Origin: Leptolyngbya ohadii IS1
Lineage (GTDB): Bacteria; Cyanobacteriota; Cyanobacteriia; Elainellales; Elainellaceae
Direction: 5' to 3'
DNA length: 64,000 nt
Assembly: GCF_002215035.1 (NCBI RefSeq)
Contig: NZ_NKFP01000006.1
Coordinates: 471,212 to 535,211, forward strand
This document shows positions 16,839 through 26,093 of this stretch, piece by piece; position 1 is the stretch's first letter, and the number at the start of each line of letters is the position of its first letter. A program made the translations under genes and the position numbers. The notes below the pieces were generated by a model. The model was not told where the DNA came from. It worked only from the letters and a program-made list of their open reading frames with translations, and searched no databases.

Positions 16839-17528
16839 TTAGGGCAGCAGAAGCTGGGCATCTCCCGGTCGTGGGCTTTGGAGTGGGGGAGCCGCTGGAC
16901 GAGGCGTTGCAGGGTTGGAATTAGCAGGGTTGGGATTAACAGGATTGGGATTAACAGGATTAGGAGTCGGCGATGGGGCTGCCGCAGGCGGTGTAGCGGT
17001 GGTATAGAGATCAACGAGGGCTTGCACCAGACGATCGCGCTGGTTGCGGGTGAGGCGATTAACGGCGGCAATGTCTCCCGGTAGGGGATCAGGCTGCAAT
17101 GTGCCTTGACCGGGATAGGTGGAGGCAATCACTCTTTCGTTGGCTCCCAGATAGTCTGCTAGAGTCAGCTTCCAATCCAGACGGTAGTTCATGGGTCTGC
17201 CCTTGACATAGGAGTGATAGCGCATCAGGCGATTGACAAGGGTATTGCGATCGGACACCTGCCCTGTTTCGCGATTAACATACTGATTTTCCAGGGGCAG
17301 ATCGGGCACTTGCTCGTAAACCTGTGCCGCCGCCTCTTCAATTCGGATGATCTGCTGCTGTGCTTGGGCGGGCTGTGCCTGGAGCGCAAAGAGAATTCGG
17401 GGTGGGGGAGCTGCTTCTGGATAGTTTTCTCCCCCCAGGGGCAGCATTGCCGTTGCAACCAGGAAACCTGTGGTCATCAGGGCAATGAACCACCCAGAGC
17501 GGGACAGATACCGATGGGACGATCGCAT
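16839..17528 (-). CDS. Membrane-anchored or exported hypothetical protein with proline-rich tail
   Basis: A 229-residue protein. One hydrophobic segment near the N-terminus (SGWFIALMTTGFLVATAMLPLGG) suggests a signal anchor. A central conserved-looking domain of ~110 residues follows (VYEQVPDLPLENQYVNRETG, then LVNRLMRYHSYVKGRPMNYRLDWKLTLADYLGANE). The C-terminus has NPNPVNP-type tandem repeats (about 16925-16970) and is probably disordered. ATG 17528 is chosen because the longer frame to 17666 reads through a dispersed hairpin repeat and lacks protein-like sequence. No function is recognised; it probably sits in the periplasm or envelope. Confidence 0.7.
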   Translation of the reverse strand: MRSSHRYLSRSGWFIALMTTGFLVATAMLPLGGENYPEAAPPPRILFALQAQPAQAQQQIIRIEEAAAQVYEQVPDLPLENQYVNRETGQVSDRNTLVNRLMRYHSYVKGRPMNYRLDWKLTLADYLGANERVIASTYPGQGTLQPDPLPGDIAAVNRLTRNQRDRLVQALVDLYTTATPPAAAPSPTPNPVNPNPVNPNPANSNPATPRPAAPPLQSPRPGDAQLLLP

Positions 17529-17642
17529 ACTGCCGAACTGCCTTAGTGTGAATTGAGATTGATATTTGCGGATATTCGCGCGGATATTTGCAGGAATGTG
17601 AACGGGCGGAAAGAATATCGCAGGAGCGGCATAGAACCTAAA

Positions 17643-17663
17643 GGGTGGACAAGATGCCCACCC
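17643..17663. repeat. Dispersed-type hairpin repeat (GGGTGG/CCACCC)
   Basis: GGGTGG at 17643-17648 pairs with CCACCC at 17658-17663 around ACAAGATGC. This GGTGGGCATCTTG-type hairpin resembles a short interspersed repeat commonly seen in filamentous cyanobacteria (recalled, not searched). It lies between rpoZ and the downstream gene on the minus strand and could act as a weak terminator for rpoZ. Confidence 0.5.
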
Positions 17664-17726
17664 CACAGGAAGACCTACTGATTGAGGTATTGTCTTGGAA
17701 CTGCCGGATAAAGTTCCTACTCGCTG

Positions 17727-17993
17727 CTACTCGCCGATAATTTCGGGTTGGGTTAGCTCGTCAGACATTTCGATAATTGCGCGAATCACGGGCTTCATCT
17801 TGGGATCGTCCAGGCTGTCGAACTCCTCAAAGCGGCGACGCTGTGCCCGGTTTGCGACCTGAACCGTAATCCGATAGCGGTTAGAAGCGGCACTGATCAG
17901 ATCTTCTGCCCGGCGCATGAGTTGACTGGTATCGAGCGTGGAGCGCTTTGCGGCGGCGCTGCTGCGGGTTGAGGTTTTATTGAGGGCAGTCAT
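17727..17993 (-). CDS. rpoZ: RNA polymerase omega subunit
   Basis: Omega stabilises assembly of the RNA polymerase beta' subunit. The 88-residue product contains the cyanobacterial signature [33 protein letters not shown] and ends [23 protein letters not shown]. Several in-frame starts exist (18035, 18011, 17993). I chose ATG 17993 because GAGGAGACAGA immediately upstream is the strongest ribosome-binding site in the region. The protein would still be about 10 residues longer at the N-terminus than usual (~78 residues), with a Ser/Thr/Ala-rich lead. Confidence 0.93.
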   Translation of the reverse strand: MTALNKTSTRSSAAAKRSTLDTSQLMRRAEDLISAASNRYRITVQVANRAQRRRFEEFDSLDDPKMKPVIRAIIEMSDELTQPEIIGE

Positions 17994-18072
17994 TCTGTCT
18001 CCTCGGTTCATAGAGTTACTTCCCAATTTAGCCATGTCGATCCCGATAGCCTGAAACGATAGTTACTGTCTG

Positions 18073-18306
18073 TTACGGTAACGTTTTCCAGGCTTCTGTG
18101 ACAATATCGCTCAGCCAGCGGCGGAGTTCTCGATCGAGTAGGCTATCGTCTGCCAGCACTTCAGCGGTTAAATCTTCCAGCGATTGTCCCTGGGAGCGAG
18201 CCACATGAACCACACCTGCGATCGCTGCCACAATTAATTCCTCATTAACGGGCTGCTGACGCAGGGCAACTATTTCTTGTGAACTGGCTGGAATGGGATA
18301 ATGCAT
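18073..18306 (-). CDS. Small conserved-looking hypothetical protein (77 aa)
   Basis: A 77-residue acidic, mostly helical protein (NEELIVAAIAGVVHVARSQGQSLEDLTAEVLADDSLLD, then ELRRWLSDIVTEAWKTLP). It looks like a compact helical bundle with no known domain and no membrane segment. It lies directly upstream of rpoZ on the same strand with an ~80-bp gap to the chosen rpoZ start, so the two may be co-transcribed. The coding composition is good; the function is unknown. Confidence 0.65.
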   Translation of the reverse strand: MHYPIPASSQEIVALRQQPVNEELIVAAIAGVVHVARSQGQSLEDLTAEVLADDSLLDRELRRWLSDIVTEAWKTLP

Positions 18307-18515
18307 TAGAAGAGAATGTTCAATAGCGAGCGGAGCGAATGGCGAGAATTAGCGCAGAAATCAGAGCGAAAATTCGGAGCAGAGATTTAGAGCAAAGTTC
18401 CCATCGCATTTAGCGTACTCGGAAGTTTAGCGCAGATTTGGCAGTTGTCAACCCTGATTTCACAGAAAATTTACCCTGGGTTTCCGCGAATTTATTGGAG
18501 CTTTAGAAATCCCTG

Positions 18516-20684
18516 ATGAAAGAAATTCTTTATCTTGAAGTTCCCACGCCAGACCTTAAATCGGTGAAACACTGGCTCCAGGAAACCTTTCAGCCCCAGG
18601 CACAGGCAGGAATAACAAAAGCAATTACTCCGGACGGCATCCGTTTAGTGTTTGCGGATTCTACGCGCCTCCGCCCTGCTACCGTATCAATTGCCGATTG
18701 TCTAATAGAGGAACTGTCGATCTTTCTCTGGTCTGTGCAGCGCACTACGTATCTGAAGGTGTTTCGCTGGGCGGATCAGCCTGTGCGGCAGGAGCGTCAG
18801 ATTTTAAAGCAATTTACCCAGGAAATTCGGCGGGCGTTTCCCAATCGCTATCCCGAACCTCCGGCGATCGATCTCACCCAGCAGTCCGTTTTTGAGGCGC
18901 TTGCTCCCTACTACCCCAAAACAGTGGAGTGCTTTCGGCGAATTCCTAACGGAGAATATGACCTTACCCGGGTCTACTGGTGGGAAAAACGCTGGCGGGA
19001 AGGGGTTCAATCGCCCCAGCAACCTCGTCCGGTGGTATTTCACAAAGCGCTAGGTGTCCCCCAATTCAATGACACTCCAGACTATGACCTGATCTATGTT
19101 GGTGGTGCCCTGGGCGTGATTCATGCGGCGGTGATGGCTCGGGTGGGCTATCGAGTTCTCCTGCTGGAGCGGTTGCCCTTTGGGCGGATGAATCGGGAGT
19201 GGAACATTTCGCGATCCGAGTTTCAGAATCTGATTGATTTAGGGCTGTTTACCGCTGCGGAGTTTGAAAGCCTGATCGCCCGCGAATACATTGACGGGTT
19301 CCATAAATTTTTTGATGCCAACAATCCCCCTCAGGCAAAAGCGCCAATTCTGCATACGCCCACGGTGCTGAACGTTGCTCTAGATGCCGAGAAACTCCTG
19401 CGGCTCTGCGGCGAGAAACTGCGATCGGCGGGGGGCGAAATTTGGGATGAAACAGAATTTCTGCGGGCGGATGTAGATGATTTCAGCGTTACCATTTCTG
19501 CAACCCATTTACCCAACGGAGCTGCAAAACAGGCAACTGGACGCTTACTGGTGGATGCGATGGGAACCGCCTCGCCGATCGCCTGGCAGCTTAACGGAGG
19601 CAGAGCATTTGATAGCGTTTGCCCGACGGTGGGAGCAGTAATCGACGGCGGCTTTGAGCCGGGCGTTTGGGACATTCGCTATGGGGATGTGCTGAATAGC
19701 CATGGGGACATCTCGCGCGGCAGGCAGTTGATTTGGGAACTGTTTCCCGGTCGGGGGGATGAGCTGACCTTCTACCTGTTCCACTACCATCAGGTGAATT
19801 CTGCTAACCCCGGTTCGCTGCTGGAGATGTACGAGGATTTCTTTACCATCCTGCCGGAGTACCGCCGCTGCGATGTCGATAAGCTCCAGTGGAAAAAAGC
19901 GACCTTTGGCTACATTCCGGGTCACTTCAGCACCTCTGCAACCGATCGCCGGATTGCCTTCGATCGATTAGTGGCGATCGGGGACGCGGCTTCGCTACAG
20001 TCGCCTCTGGTGTTTACCGGATTTGGTTCGCTGGTGCGGAATCTGCCCCGCCTGACGGATCTGCTGGATACTGCCCTGCGGCACGACCTGCTGAAGGCAA
20101 ACCATTTGAATCAGATTCGGGCGTACCAGAGCAATATTGCCGTTACCTGGCTGTTTTCGAGGGGTATGATGGTGCCGACCCATCGCTTTATTGCGCCGCA
20201 GCGGGTGAACTCAATGCTGAATACTTTCTTTGGCATCCTTGCCAGTGAACCGCCCGCCGTTGCCGATCGCTTTATTAAAGACCGGGCGGGCTGGATTCCG
20301 TTTAATCGCATGGCACTCAAGGCGGCACGGCTCAATCCCTCTATGCTGCTGTGGATCTGGGAACTGGCTGGGGCAAAAGACCTGATTCGCTGGATGGGCA
20401 GCTATGTGAACTTCACTCTGTTTGCCTTGATGTGCTGGTGCTTCCGCTGGGTGCCCGCCTTTGCCCGATCGATCCAGCCTCAACTAGAATCCCGCTTTCC
20501 GGCTCTCTGGCTGTGGCTGCTGACCCAGAGCTATGCCCTTACCTACGGCATGGGTAATCCTCGTCTGGAAGTTGTGAAGGGCAAGGGACGATCGCGGCTG
20601 GCGAATCTGCAACCCCTAACCGGAAAACCGATTCAGGATGTTCGATCGGGTACTGATGCTCGCAACCCTGCGGGATCGCAGTAG
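18516..20684 (+). CDS. FAD-dependent oxidoreductase of the CruA/CruP lycopene-cyclase-like family
   Basis: A 722-residue protein. After an N-terminal extension of about 190 residues, a flavin-binding Rossmann segment starts at YDLIYVGGALGVIHAAVMAR. It is followed by the family hallmark RMNREWNISRSEF, then LLVDAMGTASPIAWQLNGG and the second FAD segment VAIGDAASLQSPLVFTGFGSLVRNLPR. These blocks, in this order, match CruA/CruP, which cyclise lycopene or protect against carotenoid epoxidation in cyanobacteria and plastids. The C-terminal ~200 residues include hydrophobic stretches (VNFTLFALMCWCFRWVPAFAR) that suggest membrane association. I cannot decide between CruA and CruP by eye. Transcribed alone. 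Confidence 0.8.
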   Translation: MKEILYLEVPTPDLKSVKHWLQETFQPQAQAGITKAITPDGIRLVFADSTRLRPATVSIADCLIEELSIFLWSVQRTTYLKVFRWADQPVRQERQILKQFTQEIRRAFPNRYPEPPAIDLTQQSVFEALAPYYPKTVECFRRIPNGEYDLTRVYWWEKRWREGVQSPQQPRPVVFHKALGVPQFNDTPDYDLIYVGGALGVIHAAVMARVGYRVLLLERLPFGRMNREWNISRSEFQNLIDLGLFTAAEFESLIAREYIDGFHKFFDANNPPQAKAPILHTPTVLNVALDAEKLLRLCGEKLRSAGGEIWDETEFLRADVDDFSVTISATHLPNGAAKQATGRLLVDAMGTASPIAWQLNGGRAFDSVCPTVGAVIDGGFEPGVWDIRYGDVLNSHGDISRGRQLIWELFPGRGDELTFYLFHYHQVNSANPGSLLEMYEDFFTILPEYRRCDVDKLQWKKATFGYIPGHFSTSATDRRIAFDRLVAIGDAASLQSPLVFTGFGSLVRNLPRLTDLLDTALRHDLLKANHLNQIRAYQSNIAVTWLFSRGMMVPTHRFIAPQRVNSMLNTFFGILASEPPAVADRFIKDRAGWIPFNRMALKAARLNPSMLLWIWELAGAKDLIRWMGSYVNFTLFALMCWCFRWVPAFARSIQPQLESRFPALWLWLLTQSYALTYGMGNPRLEVVKGKGRSRLANLQPLTGKPIQDVRSGTDARNPAGSQ

Positions 20685-20713
20685 AGACATAGGGGAGATA
20701 CAAAGGGGAAATA

Positions 20714-20740
20714 CAAAAAAGAGGGCGAACCGATCGCCCC
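20714..20740 (-). terminator. Rho-independent terminator after the secreted-protein gene
   Basis: On the minus strand GGGCGA (20739-20734) and TCGCCC (20728-20723) form a stem with a 5-nt loop, followed directly by TCTTTTTTG. This fits termination of the 20804-21190 gene, and it sits in the convergent gap after the CruA/CruP-like gene. Confidence 0.75.
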
Positions 20741-20803
20741 CTGATTATTCTGATGATATTGATGCTTGGATTGAATCCGCTAGGTGCTTTGCAAAGACTG
20801 TGC

Positions 20804-21190
20804 CTAGCGAGACTCAGGGAAATAGGTGGGCCATGCTTCGGGATCGGCTACGGTGTAGCGAATCGGATTGCCGCACAGCACCACATTCTGGTTATTGAAG
20901 CACTGCCGATTGCCCCGCTCTGGCTCTAGGGGAACTCTGGGTGCCTCGGAGAATTCGGGTCCGGGATTGTTAAGGCTGCGCCAGGACTCCGATTCAATTG
21001 CACGGGGAGGATTTTCGCACTGAGGATCAAGGCTATTCCGGCATTCAAAGGTTCCGGGAGTGCGCTCAGGATAAGCTGCGCGAGCGATCGGGCTTTCAAT
21101 CACTGCACCTGCTGCAACCATCGCGCCTGCAACGCCAGCAGAGAGGATCAATTTCTTGATCAGTGCATGAGCGGATTGAGATTTCATCAT
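20804..21190 (-). CDS. Secreted hypothetical protein (128 aa)
   Basis: The protein begins with a clear signal peptide (KKLILSAGVAGAMVAAGAVI, with ARA-AYPE as probable cleavage near residue 38). The mature ~90 residues are Pro/Glu/Asn-rich with four cysteines in two pairs (TFECRNSLDPQCENPP and RQCFNNQNVVLCGNP), suggesting disulfide bonds in the periplasm or outside the cell. No known domain is recognised. AGAAG precedes the double ATG at 21190/21187. It has its own terminator and likely its own promoter in the ~235 bp before it. Confidence 0.7.
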   Translation of the reverse strand: MMKSQSAHALIKKLILSAGVAGAMVAAGAVIESPIARAAYPERTPGTFECRNSLDPQCENPPRAIESESWRSLNNPGPEFSEAPRVPLEPERGNRQCFNNQNVVLCGNPIRYTVADPEAWPTYFPESR

Positions 21191-21428
21191 GGATTACTTC
21201 TCTTGTAAAAACAAATGCGGCACAAGCTTAGATAGTAAAGCCAAGCTAACAGGCGTTGTAAACTCAACTTTTGATAGAACTATACGCCTTCTACCTTCTT
21301 TTTTAACCCATAAAAAGCAAAAAGAATATTGAGAATTCAAATCAAAACAGATAGGACGATTACTCATTTAGAAGAATGCAGGGCATCTTTCTCCGATATT
21401 TTATCCAGAGCGATCCGGCTAAATCTGC

Positions 21429-22097
21429 CTAACATGGGCTAACTTTTGCGCGAAACAGTAATTTTTCACCTTGCAGATAGCCTGCATACCGAACCCGCAC
21501 TCGATCGCCGACTTGAGCCGTCCCTTCCATGAGCTGATGTTTTTGGGGATTAAAGGGAACTTCTGCCCCAACTGGGGCGATCGACTCCACTCCCCAGGAC
21601 TGTAAAAGCTGTTCGATTGGACGCAGGAGGGGAAGCAGCTTTGCGGCAGGCATCTGAGAATTTTGCTGGGCAGCATAGGCAGCGGTAGGAAACTGAAGCA
21701 TCCAGGATTCGATCGCCTGGAGTGTGGCTTGCCGGAATTCCTGCTGAAGCTGGTCTCGGTCAGGGGAGTCGGGAGTCGGGAGTAAGTGAGGTGAATTTCC
21801 TGAAGTGGGCTGGGTGGAGTCTGGTGCTGAGTGTTGTCCTGAATTTAGGGAGTCAGGTCGCTTGGGTAACTCGGAAAACTCCTGAATCAGTGCATTTAGA
21901 GAGATTTGCAGGGCGGCTGCAATTTGATGAAGTACCCCCAGCCGCATTTCTGTCGCTTTCCCCAGGCGAAGCTGCTCAATCTGCCACTTAGAAACCCCAG
22001 CCGCTTTCCCCAACGCCCCATAGCTGGATAGACCAACCTGCTGCATTCGGGCACGGAGGCGATCGGAGTAGGGGGTCGATTTCAGATTTGATGTCAT
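21429..22097 (-). CDS. HTH (XRE-like) protein with a GrpE-like C-terminal domain
   Basis: Residues ~10-68 form a helix-turn-helix domain (SSYGALGKAAGVSKWQIEQLRLGK, then HQIAAALQISLNALI). A ~45-residue disordered linker follows. The C-terminal ~110 residues begin with a helix (FRQATLQAIESWMLQFPTAA) and end VGAEVPFNPQKHQLMEGTAQVGDRVRVRYAGYLQGEKLLFRAKV. This closely recalls the beta-domain ending of the nucleotide-exchange factor GrpE. The combination suggests a DNA-binding regulator that senses a chaperone-like partner, which is inference. It follows rsmB by 35 bp and is probably the last gene of the HDIG-rsmB operon. Confidence 0.75.
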   Translation of the reverse strand: MTSNLKSTPYSDRLRARMQQVGLSSYGALGKAAGVSKWQIEQLRLGKATEMRLGVLHQIAAALQISLNALIQEFSELPKRPDSLNSGQHSAPDSTQPTSGNSPHLLPTPDSPDRDQLQQEFRQATLQAIESWMLQFPTAAYAAQQNSQMPAAKLLPLLRPIEQLLQSWGVESIAPVGAEVPFNPQKHQLMEGTAQVGDRVRVRYAGYLQGEKLLFRAKVSPC

Positions 22098-22132
22098 AGT
22101 TCAACCTTGCCGTTTTTCAACCTTGCTGCCGC

Positions 22133-23476
22133 TCAACCTTGCCGTCTCAGTCGCACCATAAAGAAACCGTCCATATTGTGGTGGTGGGGCAGTACCTTTA
22201 GCCAGCCCTGGGGTAAAGCAAAGGTCGCTGCGAGAGAGTTTTGGGCAGGAGGTTCGATCGCCCACTGGGAATGGCGTTGAAGGAAGGATTGAACGATCGC
22301 CTCATTTTCCGCCGGATGCAGGGTACAGGTGGCATAGACCAGCACACCGCCCACTTTTGTCCAGGAGGCTGCTGCCTGCAAAAGCTCTGCCTGAAGCTGG
22401 CTCAGTTCCTTTACGGTATCGGGGGTTTGTCGCCAGCGGGCATCGGCATGGCGGTGCAGGGTTCCCAGTCCAGAACAGGGGGCATCGAGCAGCACCCGAT
22501 CGGCTTGGTTGACTAAATCTGGCTGATCTCGACTGTCGCCCGTGCGAATGTGAATTGACTGAAGCTGGAGCCGATCGGCATTTTGCTGGAGCTTCTTGAG
22601 CCGAGAGGCATACCGATCGATCGCCCAAATGGTGCCGCGATCGTCCATCCGTTCTGCTGAATGGGTGGTTTTGCCGCCGGGAGCTGCACAGGCATCGATC
22701 ACGGTTTCGCCGGGCTGGGGGTCGAGCAGTTCGCTCACGAGCTGGGCACTGCTGTCCTGCACTGACCAAAATCCTTCTGTGTAGCCAGGGAGCTGGGTAA
22801 TGGTTCCCACACCTTGGGGCAAACGCAGAGCGGTGGGAATGGGTGGGACGGGCATGATTGAAATTCCGGCGGATTCCATTGCCGATTGCACCTCTGCCAC
22901 CGATGAACGCAATCGATTCACCCGCAGATCGATCTGGGGCGATCGATTAAACCACTCGCATAGTTTCTCCGCCTCTGCCAAGCCAAACTCATCTGCCCAG
23001 ACCTGCACGATCCAGTCGGGATAGCTGTGTTGAATTCCCAAACGGGCGATCGGATCTTCCGGCACAGTCGGAATTTGGGTCGGATTAGATTGACTAAGGC
23101 GAAGATATTGCCGCAGCAAGCCGTTGACAAAGCCCGATAAGCCGGAAAATCCGTTCTGCTTTGCCAGATCCACCGTTGTATTGACCGCTGCCGAAGCCGG
23201 AATCTGATCCAGATAGCGCAACTGATACAGCCCCAAATGCAAAATCAGCCGCAGATCCTCCGGCTGCTGGTGGGATTTCTTGGTTGCCAAATCATCTACG
23301 ATCGCATCCAGGGTTCGCTGTCGCCGTACCGTGCCGTACACCAGTTCCGTGACAAATCGCCGATCGACAGAGGAAAGCTCCTGTCGTTGCAGCACTCGAT
23401 CGACCGCAATGTCGGCAAAGGCACCTCGACCGATCGATCGCAGCACCAGAAACGCAAGCTGACGGGCAGACACCAT
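22133..23476 (-). CDS. rsmB: 16S rRNA (cytosine(967)-C5)-methyltransferase RsmB
   Basis: RsmB methylates C967 of 16S rRNA using SAM. The 447-residue protein has an N-terminal NusB-like RNA-binding domain (residues ~5-140: LAFLVLRSIGRGAFADIAVDR, then ELVYGTVRRQRTLD). A C-terminal SAM-dependent domain follows with VIDACAAPGGKTTH, the catalytic-site DAPCSGLGTL and the second catalytic cysteine in YATCTLHPAENE. Length is normal. The start (ATG 23476) lies only 7 bp after the stop of the HDIG-protein gene, so the two are almost certainly co-transcribed. Cytoplasmic. Confidence 0.95.
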   Translation of the reverse strand: MVSARQLAFLVLRSIGRGAFADIAVDRVLQRQELSSVDRRFVTELVYGTVRRQRTLDAIVDDLATKKSHQQPEDLRLILHLGLYQLRYLDQIPASAAVNTTVDLAKQNGFSGLSGFVNGLLRQYLRLSQSNPTQIPTVPEDPIARLGIQHSYPDWIVQVWADEFGLAEAEKLCEWFNRSPQIDLRVNRLRSSVAEVQSAMESAGISIMPVPPIPTALRLPQGVGTITQLPGYTEGFWSVQDSSAQLVSELLDPQPGETVIDACAAPGGKTTHSAERMDDRGTIWAIDRYASRLKKLQQNADRLQLQSIHIRTGDSRDQPDLVNQADRVLLDAPCSGLGTLHRHADARWRQTPDTVKELSQLQAELLQAAASWTKVGGVLVYATCTLHPAENEAIVQSFLQRHSQWAIEPPAQNSLAATFALPQGWLKVLPHHHNMDGFFMVRLRRQG

Positions 23477-23483
23477 GAACTGA

Positions 23484-26093
23484 CTACACCCCCACTGAAG
23501 ACTGGGAATTGGGGGACTGGGAATTCGACGGCGGGCTGCTCACCGCTTTGGGATAGGGAATGCGCTGGTGGTTAAACTGCTGCCACACCTGCACAAAGGT
23601 TTCGGCAATCTCGCCCAGATCTTCGCGGCTTAAACCGCTGTCTACAAGCTGATTGTCCTGCCACCGTCCCCGCAGAATCCGGTTAATCATGGCAAGGGCT
23701 TCCACCGGGGAGGCATCCTTGAGCGATCGCAAAGCGGCTTCGCAGGAGTCTGCCAGCATTACAATTCCCGTTTCACGGCTCTGGGGAATGGGTCCGTCGT
23801 AACGAAAATCCGATTCCTTGACGGTAATCGTGGGGTCATCCTGTGCCTGTTGCTGCGCTTGGTGGTAGAAATAGGCGATCGTCATTGTGCCCTGATGTTC
23901 TGGGATAAATGCCTGAATTGCTTTGGGTAGACGACATTTACGTGCCATTACCAGCCCTTCTGAGACGTGCTTTTTGATCAGATCGGCGCTTATCCATGGA
24001 TCGGCGATCGCGTCATGCTTGTTGGGTCCACCCATCTGGTTTTCGATAAAGCCCTGTGGGTCGTGCATCTTGCCAATGTCATGATAAAGCGTGCCCGCTC
24101 GCACGAGTTCCACATTGCAGCCCAACCGCCGCGCCGCTGCTTCCGCTAGAGTTGACACAAACAGCGTGTGCTGAAATGTACCGGGTGCCTCGGAGGCAAG
24201 CCGCTTTAGCATATTGCAATTGGGATTTGCCAGTTCTGCGAGTCGAATCGGCGTGATCAGGTCAAAAACATGCTCCAGGTAAGGACTGACCCCCAGCGCA
24301 ATTACACTCCAGGCAATGCCCATCAAGCACTGCAATGCTGCCCCGGTCAGCACCAGATACCAGACGGTAGTGGCTGCCGCACTCAGAATCAGGCTCATCA
24401 GCAGGTAAACGCTGCCCTGCACCAAGCCCACCACGCCGCCTAGCAGCGCAAATTCCTCGCGGGTTCGCAGTCGCCCTGCCATCAGCCCCCCCACAATTCC
24501 GCCGATCGCACTTGCCACCAAATTCGTCCAGGGAATATCCATGCCCACGGGCAATAGCAGACTCAACAGCCCCACGGTTGTTGCTCCCAGCGCCGAGCCG
24601 TAAAAGCTGCCTACCAGCAAGCCGATCGCCGGAAGACTGGTTCCCGGAACACTCAGGGCAAGCAAAATGGGCGCACTCAGTGCCAGCAGCAGCACCAGCA
24701 CATTATCCCTAGGGCGCAATCCCGGATGAAAGCGACGTTCCACCAACCAAAAGACACCGATCGCTCCAGCAACCAGCGTTGCAAAGCCCAAAATTCCAGC
24801 CCAATTGGTACGTCTGCGGCTCATGCCAAAGTGATCCAGCAAGACAAAATCGCTCTGGGTAATAATTTCGCCTGCCTCCACGATCGTCTCGCCCTGACGA
24901 GTTTTTACCACCACATTCTGAACTGCCTGTGCCGCCTGCTCTGCCCGAATTTTCGTCTGTTCTGAGTCTTTGATCAGGTTTGGTTTCACCACCGCTGCCA
25001 GAATGTTGGTTGCCAGTCCGGTTGCGTTTGCTGAAAGTCCAGAGTCAAGCTGAAGCTTGATTGCATTTTTAATCAGGGCATCGGGTAAACCGGGGGCAAT
25101 TCCCTGCGCCAGAATCCGTTCCAGGGTGAGCTGAATCGTTTTGCGAGTTCTGTCCCATTCGGCGTCCGTCAGTGCCAGCAGGCGATCGTCATACACGCCG
25201 TTGAGTCCGTCCAGACTGTTTGTGCCCAGGGAAACCTTGGCTGCCCGATACCGCTGCCTTGCCCGCAGCACGACTTCCTGAAGTGCCGAAAAGTCGTCGG
25301 TTCCGTTGGTTCTGCGATAGTTTTGCAGTTCTAAAATAGCAACCTGAAGCGAAGGATTGGGCGACGACGGGGTTTGTTGAGAAACAGGTTGGGAAACAGG
25401 CTGGGAATTGGGTTTGCGGGTAGGTACATTCTGTCCCGTTACGGCTGCGATCGTCGCTTGCCAGTCCCAATCGGTTGCCTGCCGGAGATACTGCTGGGTT
25501 GCCGTTGAAATAAACCCAGTGTCTACAAAGGGGAATGCGCCTGCCTGCTGCCGAATATCGTTGCCCTGATCGATCAAACGCTGGAGGGAGTGATAAATTT
25601 CCTGATTCACAGCTGCATCGATCGCCATGACGGGGATTGCCGCCGTTCGAGCTGCTTTTCGATTGGCTTCCGTCGTTTTAACATCCAGAACCGTTGCAGT
25701 TTCCGGCGCACGAAGCAACTGGGGGGAGAGCGTTCCCACTGCGAGTTCCGGTTCGTTGTAAAAACGATAGCCCATCGCACTGGTGAGCAGGACGATCGCA
25801 ATCAGCAGAATGGGGAGTCTGACCTGGAGTTGGGAGGGCAAGCGGCGGCGAATCTGCTGCGGGTTGAATGCTACTCCCAAGAAAGCGCTTTCCTGAAGGC
25901 GGGACTGAACAGCAGGCGGTAATTTTTGCAGGCCCTTTTCCAGCCCCCGATGGACTTGCTTTTGTATCTCTTTCCCTAAGGGTTCCAGTGATTTCTCAAA
26001 ATGGCAATATCGACTGCCAATTTGCACCTGTAAAGCAGAAAGTATTTGCCGCCACCGCACCACTTGTTGAGCGAACGATCGCAGGGGTTTCAT
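23484..26093 (-). CDS. 7TM-HD (HDIG) membrane phosphodiesterase, PgpH-like
   Basis: An 869-residue protein. It has an N-terminal helix (about residues 93-112), a large extracytoplasmic helical domain, then seven membrane helices (about 440-640) and a cytoplasmic HD domain. The HD domain shows PGTFQHTLFVSTLAEAA, YHDIGKM and the later LADSCEAALRSL. This is the PgpH/7TMR-HD architecture, whose characterised members hydrolyse cyclic di-AMP and control osmotic and potassium balance. The linker around residues 220-240 has a QPVSQPVSQ tandem repeat. It is the first gene of the HDIG-rsmB-HTH unit. The c-di-AMP substrate is inferred from the family. Confidence 0.9.
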   Translation of the reverse strand: MKPLRSFAQQVVRWRQILSALQVQIGSRYCHFEKSLEPLGKEIQKQVHRGLEKGLQKLPPAVQSRLQESAFLGVAFNPQQIRRRLPSQLQVRLPILLIAIVLLTSAMGYRFYNEPELAVGTLSPQLLRAPETATVLDVKTTEANRKAARTAAIPVMAIDAAVNQEIYHSLQRLIDQGNDIRQQAGAFPFVDTGFISTATQQYLRQATDWDWQATIAAVTGQNVPTRKPNSQPVSQPVSQQTPSSPNPSLQVAILELQNYRRTNGTDDFSALQEVVLRARQRYRAAKVSLGTNSLDGLNGVYDDRLLALTDAEWDRTRKTIQLTLERILAQGIAPGLPDALIKNAIKLQLDSGLSANATGLATNILAAVVKPNLIKDSEQTKIRAEQAAQAVQNVVVKTRQGETIVEAGEIITQSDFVLLDHFGMSRRRTNWAGILGFATLVAGAIGVFWLVERRFHPGLRPRDNVLVLLLALSAPILLALSVPGTSLPAIGLLVGSFYGSALGATTVGLLSLLLPVGMDIPWTNLVASAIGGIVGGLMAGRLRTREEFALLGGVVGLVQGSVYLLMSLILSAAATTVWYLVLTGAALQCLMGIAWSVIALGVSPYLEHVFDLITPIRLAELANPNCNMLKRLASEAPGTFQHTLFVSTLAEAAARRLGCNVELVRAGTLYHDIGKMHDPQGFIENQMGGPNKHDAIADPWISADLIKKHVSEGLVMARKCRLPKAIQAFIPEHQGTMTIAYFYHQAQQQAQDDPTITVKESDFRYDGPIPQSRETGIVMLADSCEAALRSLKDASPVEALAMINRILRGRWQDNQLVDSGLSREDLGEIAETFVQVWQQFNHQRIPYPKAVSSPPSNSQSPNSQSSVGV

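Noticed and set aside
17529..17666. N-terminal extension of the 16839-17528 protein
   Set aside because: It reads through a dispersed hairpin repeat and lacks folding signals; the ATG at 17528 precedes the signal anchor.
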